Assembly: GCF_014646675.1 (NCBI RefSeq)
Contig: NZ_BMNS01000004.1
Span: 97,958-161,957, forward strand
DNA from: Lutibacter litoralis
Lineage (GTDB): Bacteria > Bacteroidota > Bacteroidia > Flavobacteriales > Flavobacteriaceae
Reading direction: 5' to 3'
DNA length: 64,000 bases
Shown here: one piece after another, positions 1-8,420 of the stretch
Position numbering within the stretch: position 1 is the stretch's first letter
Layout of the letters: every line of letters begins with the position of its first letter
Notes under the pieces: model-generated
Told to the model about the DNA's origin: nothing
The model's database searches: none
Seen by the model: only the letters and a program-made list of their open reading frames with translations
Position numbers and translations under genes: made by a program

Positions 1-1217
1 TTTTAACTGCATTTACACCTAAATTATTATACATAGAAAAGATCTTATCTAAATTTTCTTCAAAATAAGCCGCATCACCTCCAGTTTCTATATGTCCAAT
101 AAAATTAATATTTTTTGCTTTTGCATAGTCCGCAATTTCTTTTAAATTGAAGTCTGAATAAGGTGTAACAAAATCAAAAGCTTTTTCTTGTCCCCAATTT
201 TCCCAACCTGTATTCCAACCTTCAACCAAAACTCCAGAAACATTATTGTTAGCTGCAAAATCTATATATTTTTTTGTTGCAGTTGTTGTTGCTCCGTGTC
301 GTTCCCCTAAAGTCCAAGTATGTGTTCCTAAATGCATTCCCCACCAAATTCCGACATATTTCATTGGCTTTATCCAAGAAGTTTCATTTATTTTATTAGG
401 CTCATTTAAATTTAAGATTAAATTAGATGCAACTAAATCTGTAGCTTCATCTGCAATTAAAATAGTACGCCAAGGCGAAACCATTGGTGTATTTGCCTTC
501 ACTTTTATACCATCTGGCCAAGGAACTAAATTCGCTTTAAAAGAAAACTCTTTCTCTTCGTTTTTAACCAACGTCATGTCTGCATAATCGGTTAAATTAG
601 CTTCATGAATACTAACAAAAACTTGATTATCAAATTCAAATGTTAAAGGCGTATTTGCATTTTCAATTGTATTTAAAGGTGCATTTTGATATAATTGCTC
701 GTAAGAATCAAAGTTTGCGGGAGTAAACCAAGCATCAGAATTTTTAGAAAAATTAAATTCTGTCAACTCTTCAGAAATTAAAATAGTATCTAAATTTGCT
801 TGTTTTGGAATTTCGTATCTAAAACCAACACCTTCATTATATACCTTAAATACTATATTCATTTTTCTAAACGGCTCCACTTTTTGCTGCAAAAAAACTT
901 CTAATTGATTATAATGATCGCTAATATCTTTATTTTCACCCCAAACTTGTGTCCAGATAGAATTAGCACTTGTAATTTTAAAATCATTTACTAAAAAATT
1001 ACCATTTATCTGTTTTGAGCTTTTTAATAAATAACCCAAAGTTGATGGTGCAATTAACACAGAATCCTTATAATTTACAGTATATTTTATATTTCCATTT
1101 TTTACATGCAGTTTAACTGCTATGGTATTGTTTGGAGAAGCAATTTCTAAAACATTCTCTTTGGAACAACTTAATAATAAGGTTATGGTTAACCCGATAA
1201 AAAAGAGATTTCTCATT
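1..1217 (-). CDS. Glycoside hydrolase family 97 enzyme, partial (C-terminus beyond left edge)
   Basis: The minus-strand frame is open from an ATG at 1217 to the window edge, giving about 405 residues of a longer protein (GH97 enzymes are usually 600-700 residues). The N-terminus is a lipoprotein signal ending LLLSC (Cys about residue 17). The N-terminal beta-sandwich is followed by the start of the TIM barrel, with GH97 landmarks: GIWWGMHLGTHTW, a VEGWNTGWE stretch and GHIETGGD. The His-x-Glu in the last motif matches the calcium/base region I recall from SusB. GH97 contains inverting alpha-glucosidases and retaining alpha-galactosidases, and the deciding residues lie off the window. Last visible gene of the N-glycan operon, 9 bp after the DUF4838 gene. 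A role on alpha-glucose or alpha-galactose caps of N-glycans is inference. Confidence 0.88.
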
Positions 1218-1226
1218 TTAAAAATC

Positions 1227-3461
1227 TTAATTAATTAGTACTTCGTCTGCAAAAATCCAAGATGGCAAACCTGCTGCATGATGCCAATATGGAGCTTCAT
1301 TCATATTTTCTGCTACAATCTTTATGTATCGTGCATTCACTTTTGAAAACTCTAAAGTAAAGTATTTTATATCGTTTACCTTACTTGTTTTAGATAATGG
1401 CTCATCGTTTTTTAGAGTTCCAAGTTTTACGAAATTTTTGTTATCATTTGAAAAATAATAAGAAACACTTTTAGGAAAAAACACAATATGATTACTTACT
1501 TGTAAAAAAGCAGTTGAAACCGAACTTACAGTTGTAGCGGTATCTAAATCGATAATAGCTTCTAAATGATTCCCTTCAAAACCTAGCCAATTTGCATAAA
1601 AATTACTTCCACCTAAAGCACCATCTGTTAAGGTTTGTGGATCTTCACTAGCATATTTTTTTGGTTTGGTTAACAAAGTTACTTTTTTTCCAATGGCTTT
1701 GTTTGGTTGTATTGCAACTTCAAGTGATTTTTTATAACCATTAAAATATTCTTCAACCGTAAAACCCATTTCGTTCATTAAAGTTATACCATTTTTTTGA
1801 CAGGTTAAATAAAAATTAATCAACTTTTCATTTACATAAGGATTTATAATTTTAGTTCCTTTTTCATTCAAAATAACCAATTTAAAATCATCTGAAATTC
1901 CTTTTTTACAAGCTTCTAGAATGGCATAATCAACACTAACTCTTGCGCATTGAATTCGATCTAAAACTTCTGGAGAATTAGCAACTTTTTCTGCTTCATT
2001 AAAAAAGCTTTCATATTGTTTTAACAATACTGGATTTAAAAATGATTCAAATGCTTGTGAAGGGTCTCCATATAAAAACAAGAAAAAATCACTATTTTCT
2101 TGTATTTTTTCATGAACCAAATCAATGTATTTTTTTACATAAACACCTGATTCTTTATAATAACCTTCTGTAAATTCAGTAATTAACTCCTCTATACTTA
2201 ATTCTGGATTCCATAATAATTTTGCAGTAATATAAGAACGTAATTCAAACAATTCACTTGGGTTATGACTGTGTTGTTCGAATACCCATTTTGCATTATT
2301 TTCACTAAAAAGTTGAATATTTGGTTGCAACGTATGCAAGTTAGGAAATGGTGCTAAAAAATTGGTAAACTGCGTAGTATAATCCCAAATTCTAATGTTC
2401 TCAGTTATATGTTTCCACCCTATTAAATCTTCTGTAAAATCTGAACAATTAGCTGAAATTGGTGCGCTTCTGTCGCATTCAATAGAACATAATGTAATTA
2501 ATACATTACTTAAGGGTTTTGTTTTAGATGGTTTCCGCGTGTATTGATAGGCTAATGTAGAAATTGTTTTATCTGGAAAAGTTGCTGCAATTTTATTTAC
2601 AAACTGAATCATTGTGCCAGTTGCACTTCCTTCTGCAGCATCAATCGCTGCACAATTTTCACAAGTACAATATTGCGTATTATCGTTGCTACTTACAGAA
2701 ATTACAGTAGCTTTTGGAAATTGTTTAAACAATGAAGCTACAGAATCTTTTACAATTTCATACACTTTCTGGTTTGTTAAACACAATTGTGTAGGCAGTC
2801 TTTTTGAACCCCTTAAAGCATAATAATCTGGATTACTTTCATAAAATATTTCCTCTGGAATAAATTTATTAAATGTATGCACTCTTGCCGAAGGAACATA
2901 ATACGGAAAAGCTTCTGAGGTTACTTTATGCTTTGCTGCAAATTCTGGGTTTTGATAAAATAATTTTGAATGTACCGTTCTTGTGGTAATACTTGGCGTG
3001 TATGAATAATTGATATTGTTCTTAATAACTATATTTTTTGAACTTGGTATCTCTTCAACTGTAGGAGAATACCATTTACAATTTAAATAGTTTTCTAGAA
3101 ACTCATAAACCGCATTATGTAATGCAGTTTCTGAACCTCCAACAATGTGAATTTCATCATTTTTAGTTAAAATTTTCAGTTGATTTTTATTAATATCTTC
3201 AACTTCAACAAAAAGTTGTTGTTTATTTTCAGATTGTTTTTCTTTAGTTACAATTGGAATTTTAACTGTTGAAATTTTTTCAATATAAGTTTGAAGGACT
3301 TCCGAAGCTTCTTTTACAACATGTGAAGCTTCTTTTTCAATTATAATTTCATAATTAGAAGTGCCATTTGTAACTAATTGTAACTCCTTTGAATTATTAC
3401 AAGAACTTAAAAAAAATGTACTACAAACAGTTAAAAAAATAACTAACTTGAAAATTTTCAT
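1227..3461 (-). CDS. DUF4838 lipoprotein with C-terminal F5/8 type C-like domain
   Basis: 744 residues with an SPII signal (FLSSC, Cys about 21). Residues about 35-150 look like the alpha-glucuronidase-type N-terminal domain that precedes many TIM-barrel glycosidases (FLENYLNCKWYSP). The middle carries DUF4838 landmarks: NPDYYALRGSKR, a QYCTCENCAAIDAAEG cysteine cluster and an IWDYTTQF stretch. Residues about 600-744 form a discoidin-like sugar-binding domain ending WIFADEVLIN, close to the end of the GH20 protein of the same operon. DUF4838 proteins are found in polysaccharide loci but I know of no settled activity. Context suggests an accessory glycan hydrolase or binder, outer-membrane anchored. 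It lies between the PNGase F-like and GH97 genes, with gaps of 16 and 9 bp. Confidence 0.82.
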   Translation of the reverse strand: MKIFKLVIFLTVCSTFFLSSCNNSKELQLVTNGTSNYEIIIEKEASHVVKEASEVLQTYIEKISTVKIPIVTKEKQSENKQQLFVEVEDINKNQLKILTKNDEIHIVGGSETALHNAVYEFLENYLNCKWYSPTVEEIPSSKNIVIKNNINYSYTPSITTRTVHSKLFYQNPEFAAKHKVTSEAFPYYVPSARVHTFNKFIPEEIFYESNPDYYALRGSKRLPTQLCLTNQKVYEIVKDSVASLFKQFPKATVISVSSNDNTQYCTCENCAAIDAAEGSATGTMIQFVNKIAATFPDKTISTLAYQYTRKPSKTKPLSNVLITLCSIECDRSAPISANCSDFTEDLIGWKHITENIRIWDYTTQFTNFLAPFPNLHTLQPNIQLFSENNAKWVFEQHSHNPSELFELRSYITAKLLWNPELSIEELITEFTEGYYKESGVYVKKYIDLVHEKIQENSDFFLFLYGDPSQAFESFLNPVLLKQYESFFNEAEKVANSPEVLDRIQCARVSVDYAILEACKKGISDDFKLVILNEKGTKIINPYVNEKLINFYLTCQKNGITLMNEMGFTVEEYFNGYKKSLEVAIQPNKAIGKKVTLLTKPKKYASEDPQTLTDGALGGSNFYANWLGFEGNHLEAIIDLDTATTVSSVSTAFLQVSNHIVFFPKSVSYYFSNDNKNFVKLGTLKNDEPLSKTSKVNDIKYFTLEFSKVNARYIKIVAENMNEAPYWHHAAGLPSWIFADEVLIN

Positions 3462-3477
3462 ACTAATTTATTTAAAA

Positions 3478-4659
3478 TTATTCTTCGTAAGTAATATAAG
3501 CACCAACCAACCAATGATTTAACTTATCGCCATCTGCTGCAGTTCCATCAATAGCAATTTTAACAGTATGTTTCCCTGCTTTTAAATGACTTAAATCAAT
3601 TTCAAAAGGTTTTACAGATGAACCGGGACACCAATTAGATCTGGATAAATCTGATGATGCAATGCGTTCTTCAATTTCTTTTACTTGATACAATCTTGTT
3701 TTATAATCTATATACGAAGCCGAATCTTTTTTAATCCAAACACCCGATGTAGGATTAAATCGTCTAAAAGAAGCGCAATCATCTCTCCATGGAATAGTAT
3801 CTAAAACCAATTTATTATTTACATAAACACTATTTTTAATTTTTATAAATTCATCTCCACCACTATGTCCTCCGTGACCTGTAGTAGTATAATATAATTT
3901 AGCGTTTTTAGCATTTTTAGGTAAGACAAAAGTTTGCTCTAAAGGAGTTCTTGCAAAGAAATCTGGAATTCCTTGTCCGTTTACATACGGAATGGTATTT
4001 ACCAAGGTTTGAACCTTTTGTGTTTTTCTTGAACGGTTAGAATAATTTAATTCCAAATCAACTGCATAACCTTCGGCAGTCCAACTATCAATCCAAACTC
4101 CAACATAAAAAGTATTGGTCACCAAACTTTTTAACTGGGAAATATCTTGTTCCCAAACCACTTCTTTTTCCCAAGACGGAATATAAACGGGTCTTCTGTA
4201 TTTTACTTTATTATCGCTGTAATGTCCAACACCGAAAGGTGTCATAAATCGTAATAATTCTACAACTGGTTTATACGTTTCTGTTGCTTTTACTCCTTTA
4301 AAATTATTATCTACAACAGAACCTGCCGGAAATTCTTTACCATCTTTTGCTATGCTTATGATTGATAGTTCTTCTAAATCTTTTACCACAAAACAGGAAC
4401 CTGACTTGTCCCAACGATCACCATTTGAACGAACTGTTAACTTAATTTTTACATCTGTCCCTTTTTTAAAATTTGGAACAGTTACTTTCTTGTAGATAAT
4501 TCTACCATCAACCAAACGGGTTACTTCTGTATCTTCACCAACTTCTCCTCCAAAATTTAAAGGTTGATTATTAAAAACAGTATAGTTTAAACTTTCTTGT
4601 GCATTTACTGATAAAAAAGCAGTAAATAAAAGGGTTATAAATAGGGTATTTAATTTCAT
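3478..4659 (-). CDS. PNGase F-like peptide N-glycanase (exported)
   Basis: 393 residues with an SPI signal peptide (cut near VNAQES, residue 20). It aligns by eye with both jelly-roll domains of the Elizabethkingia PNGase F that I remember: GDRWDKSG (residues 80-87) matches CDEWDRY with catalytic Asp60, RFMTPFGVG matches RFITPYWVG, GGDEF (Glu270) matches the Glu206 region, and SNWCPG matches AGWCPG. The position of PNGase F Glu118 (TETW) is Asp191 here (IDSW). PNGase F hydrolyses the GlcNAc-Asn amide bond and releases whole N-glycans, converting Asn to Asp. The mannosidases, fucosidase and glycosylasparaginase around it fit that role. Longer than PNGase F (314 mature residues). Activity is inferred because of the Glu-to-Asp change. 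Confidence 0.85.
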   Translation of the reverse strand: MKLNTLFITLLFTAFLSVNAQESLNYTVFNNQPLNFGGEVGEDTEVTRLVDGRIIYKKVTVPNFKKGTDVKIKLTVRSNGDRWDKSGSCFVVKDLEELSIISIAKDGKEFPAGSVVDNNFKGVKATETYKPVVELLRFMTPFGVGHYSDNKVKYRRPVYIPSWEKEVVWEQDISQLKSLVTNTFYVGVWIDSWTAEGYAVDLELNYSNRSRKTQKVQTLVNTIPYVNGQGIPDFFARTPLEQTFVLPKNAKNAKLYYTTTGHGGHSGGDEFIKIKNSVYVNNKLVLDTIPWRDDCASFRRFNPTSGVWIKKDSASYIDYKTRLYQVKEIEERIASSDLSRSNWCPGSSVKPFEIDLSHLKAGKHTVKIAIDGTAADGDKLNHWLVGAYITYEE

Positions 4660-4674
4660 TTTAATTGTTTTACT

Positions 4675-6924
4675 TTATTTTAAAATAATTTTTAAGTTGT
4701 TTCCGTTTACCAAATCATCATGATTTATAAAATAGCTACGATGCTTTTTTCCATTCAATAAAACTTCTTTTATATATCCGTCAGCATTTGTATCTTTTTC
4801 AATAATCAACTCATTATTCTTATAATATTTTGAGTCTAACTGAATCGTAATTTTATCAAACAATGGTTTTGTAATGGAGTATTTTGGTTCTCCTGGAGCA
4901 ATTGGATAAATACCCATCATAGCATAAACAACCCAAGCCGACATAGTTCCTGTATCATCATTTCCAGGAATACCATCTGGTTTGTTTGTAAAATGTTGCT
5001 GCACCAATTCTTCAACTAATTTCTGACTTCTCCACTCCTCACCTTTTACATAATTAAATAAAAACGGATAGGCAATATCTGGCTCGTTCGCCATATCATA
5101 TTGATTGGTGTCAAACACCTTTTGAAGCTGGTTTGTAAATCCTTTATTTCCGCCCATTAATTTTTTAAGACCTAAAATATCATGAGGAATCATAAATGCA
5201 TATTGCCAAGCATTCCCTTCAATAAAACCCACATTTTCGCTAAAATTAGCTCCATCATTTGGATCAAAAGGTTCGTACCAATTACCGTTATTTAATCTTG
5301 GTCTTAACAATTTTAATTCTTTATCAAATAATTTTCTATAAGAAATTGAACGATTATAAAATCGCTTATAATCATCTTTCTCCCCTAACTCTTTAGCTAA
5401 TAATGCAATAGAATAATCGGCTGCATTGTATTCTTGTGTTGTAGAAACGGAACCTCCATTATCAGTTGTTAAATAGCCTTTCTCTATATAATCTTTTAAA
5501 CCTGGTCGTACTGGATTATCCTCAATTTGATCGGCACCTTTTAACATTGCCTTATATGCTTTTTTTACATCAAAATCTTGAATACCCTTTAAATAGGTGT
5601 CTGTTATAACAATACTTGCTGGATCCCCAACCATAGTAAATGTTTCGGTAGAATTTAATTCCCATTTTGGCAACCAGCCATTTTCATCGTACATATCTAA
5701 CATACTTTTAATCATATTAGATTGTTGTTGTGGATATACCAATGACATTAATTGATGCACATTCCGGTACGTATCCCACAACGAAAAAACGGTATAACGT
5801 GTTCCCTCAGTTTTTCCAATTTTACCAGTTTTAATTTCAGGGTATTCACCGTTAAAATCGTTCAAAGTGTTTGGATGAATTAACGTGTGGTACAACGCCG
5901 TATAAAAAACAGTTTTATCATCTTTTGAACCACCTTCAACTTTAATTCTAGAAAGTAATTTGTTCCACTCGTTATAGGTTTCTTTATAAACATCATTAAA
6001 GGTTTTGTTAGAGGTTTCTTGCTCTAAATTTTCCCGTGCATTTTCAATACTAACATAACTCACTCCAATTTTAACCTCAACAGTTTCTGTTTTATTAAAA
6101 TTGTAGCTAAAATACGTTCCTATACTATCTCCAACTACCATTTTTGTGGAAGCATCCATCATTCTAGTTTTTCCATTGTAACCCATCCACTGAGCTTCTA
6201 CTCCTTTATAAGTTGTTGGTTTTTTCCACACACCAAAATTATCGGCAGGCTTAGAAAATTTAGCTACAAAATAAACTGGATATGCCGCTTCTGGACTGTT
6301 ATAACAGAATGAACCTACAGAGCGCATTCCTTCAATTTCTGATGAAGAAACCACTTGTACCATTGCGCCTTGTTCGTTGGTTAAGCCCAAACCTAAATTC
6401 AATAAAATATTTGATTCACCTTTTGGAAATGTAAACTTACTAACTCCAACTCTTTTTGAAGTTGTAAATTCAGCTTTCACATTGTATTTATCAATTTCTG
6501 TACTATAATACCCTGCTTTTGCAACTTCATTAGAATATGTTGAACCATATTTTAAATGATCGGTCTCTACAGCGCCAGTTGTTGGCATTAACAATAAAAC
6601 ACCTAATTCAGGACATCCTACTCCGCTTAAATTTACCTGACTAAACCCTGTTAAAAACGTGTTTTCATGCACATACGGATTGGATAACCAACGGCTATCT
6701 TTTTCCAATGGTAAATTTTGTGGCCCTGCAACATTAAACGGACTTATACTTGCCATTCCTCTTGGTGCAATTGGCCCAGGAAATGTCGCTCCATAATTGG
6801 AGGTTCCAATAATTGGATTAACATAATCTACTGGTTCTTGAGCGAAAGAAACCGAACTTACTAGAAATAAAATAGCACAAAAAATAGAGCTTAACTTCAT
6901 ATTTAAAAATTTATTCAAAAACAT
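4675..6924 (-). CDS. GH92 alpha-mannosidase (divergent member, exported)
   Basis: About 749 residues from an ATG at 6924. The open frame reaches 6951 only through a TTG that would overlap the GH29 stop; the ATG at 6924 lies 10 bp after that stop with an A-rich leader, and an ATG at 6900 is also possible. SPI signal ends VSFAQ. GH92 calcium-dependent exo-alpha-mannosidases have an N-terminal beta-sandwich and an (alpha/alpha)6 barrel. Seen here: DYVNPIIGTSN at the start, FSQVNLSGVGCPELG, SLWDTYRNVHQL, EGNAWQY (Glu569, candidate acid), ANEPDIAYPFLFN and GNDDTGTMSAW. The ANEPDI and NDDTG variants differ from the GNEPSHH and NEDCGQ forms of the other operon GH92s, so a different mannosidic linkage is likely. 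Confidence 0.9.
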   Translation of the reverse strand: MFLNKFLNMKLSSIFCAILFLVSSVSFAQEPVDYVNPIIGTSNYGATFPGPIAPRGMASISPFNVAGPQNLPLEKDSRWLSNPYVHENTFLTGFSQVNLSGVGCPELGVLLLMPTTGAVETDHLKYGSTYSNEVAKAGYYSTEIDKYNVKAEFTTSKRVGVSKFTFPKGESNILLNLGLGLTNEQGAMVQVVSSSEIEGMRSVGSFCYNSPEAAYPVYFVAKFSKPADNFGVWKKPTTYKGVEAQWMGYNGKTRMMDASTKMVVGDSIGTYFSYNFNKTETVEVKIGVSYVSIENARENLEQETSNKTFNDVYKETYNEWNKLLSRIKVEGGSKDDKTVFYTALYHTLIHPNTLNDFNGEYPEIKTGKIGKTEGTRYTVFSLWDTYRNVHQLMSLVYPQQQSNMIKSMLDMYDENGWLPKWELNSTETFTMVGDPASIVITDTYLKGIQDFDVKKAYKAMLKGADQIEDNPVRPGLKDYIEKGYLTTDNGGSVSTTQEYNAADYSIALLAKELGEKDDYKRFYNRSISYRKLFDKELKLLRPRLNNGNWYEPFDPNDGANFSENVGFIEGNAWQYAFMIPHDILGLKKLMGGNKGFTNQLQKVFDTNQYDMANEPDIAYPFLFNYVKGEEWRSQKLVEELVQQHFTNKPDGIPGNDDTGTMSAWVVYAMMGIYPIAPGEPKYSITKPLFDKITIQLDSKYYKNNELIIEKDTNADGYIKEVLLNGKKHRSYFINHDDLVNGNNLKIILK

Positions 6925-6934
6925 TTTTATTTTA

Positions 6935-8410
6935 TTAATTAATTGCTTCAACTTTTAAGGTCCAAGCATATTTTGAAGGTAAATTATCCCTTAATTCCTT
7001 TGGGATTAAAACTTTAAACCCTTCTTTTAATTTTACCCACTTTAATCGTTTTTTTGAACCTAACATTGTTATTTTAGTTCCTTTTTTAGGATTGATAGAG
7101 TTCACAATTATTTCTGATGGAATATGGTTTTCTGTTTCTTGAACCAAATAAAATAAAAAAACATTTCCATCTTTATTTTGGGTCATGCAAATATTATTTT
7201 CTTTAAATGGTGCAATTGGTTTTGTATTGTATATGGCACTACTATTCACTTTCATCCAATCTCCATATTCTTCTAATAATTCATAAGCTCCCTGTTGCCA
7301 TTCACCTTCTGGACTTGGAGCTATATTAAGTAATAAATTACCCCCTTTTGCCACAACATCAATTAACATATGAATACCTTCTCGACCACTCATATATTTA
7401 GCGTCTGGTGTGTAAGACCAACCACCTCCAGAAATAATACAAGATTCCCAAGGATAAGGCAATGTTTTTTCAGGAACTCTATTTTCTGGCGTTAAATAGT
7501 TTTGATTTTTACCATGAACAGCTCTATCAACCACAATTAAACCTGGTTGCTTTTCACGAGCCTTCACAACCAATTCATCCATTTTTATATCTTGGTTTAC
7601 CATTCTGTGTTTTAAATAAGCTTGATTATCATTATGTAAAGTCCCAGTAAACCAATCTATTATTTCTGATTTTGAAGCCTTTGCAACCCAACCACCATCT
7701 AACCATAAAATATCTATTTTACCATAACCTGTCATTAATTCCATAATTTGATTATGAGTGAAATCAACAAACTTTTGCCACTTTTCAGGATTTTCTTCTG
7801 GGGAATAATTTACATTTCTATCCATTGGTGGATACTTTGGATCCCAATAATATTCAGAGTTCCAATCTGGTTTTGAAAAATAGGCACCTGTCCAAAGTCC
7901 CTGATTTCTAAAGGATTTAAAAATTTCTTTTGTAATATTCGCTTTTGGATTTGATGAAAAAGGTGTTCCCGAATCTGTTATTTTATAATCTGTATATTTT
8001 GAATCGAACATTGTAAATCCATCATGATGCTTAGTAGTAAAAACAACATATTTCATTCCTGCATTTTTAGCTGCTAACGCCCATTTATCTGGATTAAATT
8101 TCACAGGATTAAAAGTGTTCTTTAAACCCTCATATTCTTTTTTATAAGCAAAATAATCATTTGGATTTACCCCTTTTGTTCTTTCACACCAACTGTACTC
8201 TTCTGGAGATAAAGACCAAGACTCTACAATTCCCCATTGACTATAAGTTCCCCAATGCATTAATAATCCAAACTTTTTACCTTGCCATTCATCTAATTTT
8301 TCCAATACCAAAGGGTCCGTTTCTGGCACATAACGTTCATCCTCATAAACACCCTGTGAAAATGAGTATATAGAAAAAAATAAAGCGAAAACAAAAACTA
8401 AATTTTTCAT
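6935..8410 (-). CDS. GH29 alpha-L-fucosidase (exported)
   Basis: 491 residues, SPI signal peptide (SIYSFSQ, cut near residue 19). GH29 retaining alpha-L-fucosidase motifs are clear: FGLLMHWGTYSQWG near residue 48, VVFTTKHHDGFTMFDSKY near residue 122, and ILWLDGGW with the expected nucleophile Asp238. RSFR-type loop and GGNLLLNIAP-like stretch follow. The length is normal for a GH29 without an added binding module. In this operon it would remove fucose from N-glycans, either core alpha-1,6/alpha-1,3 or antennary; linkage cannot be read from sequence. It follows the third GH92 by 10 bp and precedes the fourth. Confidence 0.94.
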   Translation of the reverse strand: MKNLVFVFALFFSIYSFSQGVYEDERYVPETDPLVLEKLDEWQGKKFGLLMHWGTYSQWGIVESWSLSPEEYSWCERTKGVNPNDYFAYKKEYEGLKNTFNPVKFNPDKWALAAKNAGMKYVVFTTKHHDGFTMFDSKYTDYKITDSGTPFSSNPKANITKEIFKSFRNQGLWTGAYFSKPDWNSEYYWDPKYPPMDRNVNYSPEENPEKWQKFVDFTHNQIMELMTGYGKIDILWLDGGWVAKASKSEIIDWFTGTLHNDNQAYLKHRMVNQDIKMDELVVKAREKQPGLIVVDRAVHGKNQNYLTPENRVPEKTLPYPWESCIISGGGWSYTPDAKYMSGREGIHMLIDVVAKGGNLLLNIAPSPEGEWQQGAYELLEEYGDWMKVNSSAIYNTKPIAPFKENNICMTQNKDGNVFLFYLVQETENHIPSEIIVNSINPKKGTKITMLGSKKRLKWVKLKEGFKVLIPKELRDNLPSKYAWTLKVEAIN

Positions 8411-8420
8411 TTATGTAATA

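Noticed and set aside
246..587. Plus-strand open frame of 113 codons
   Set aside because: It is antisense to the GH97 gene, whose minus-strand frame is open to the edge and carries family motifs.
6925..6951. Longer N-terminus for the GH92 gene overlapping GH29
   Set aside because: It needs a TTG start and adds residues before the signal peptide; ATGs at 6924 and 6900 fit better.
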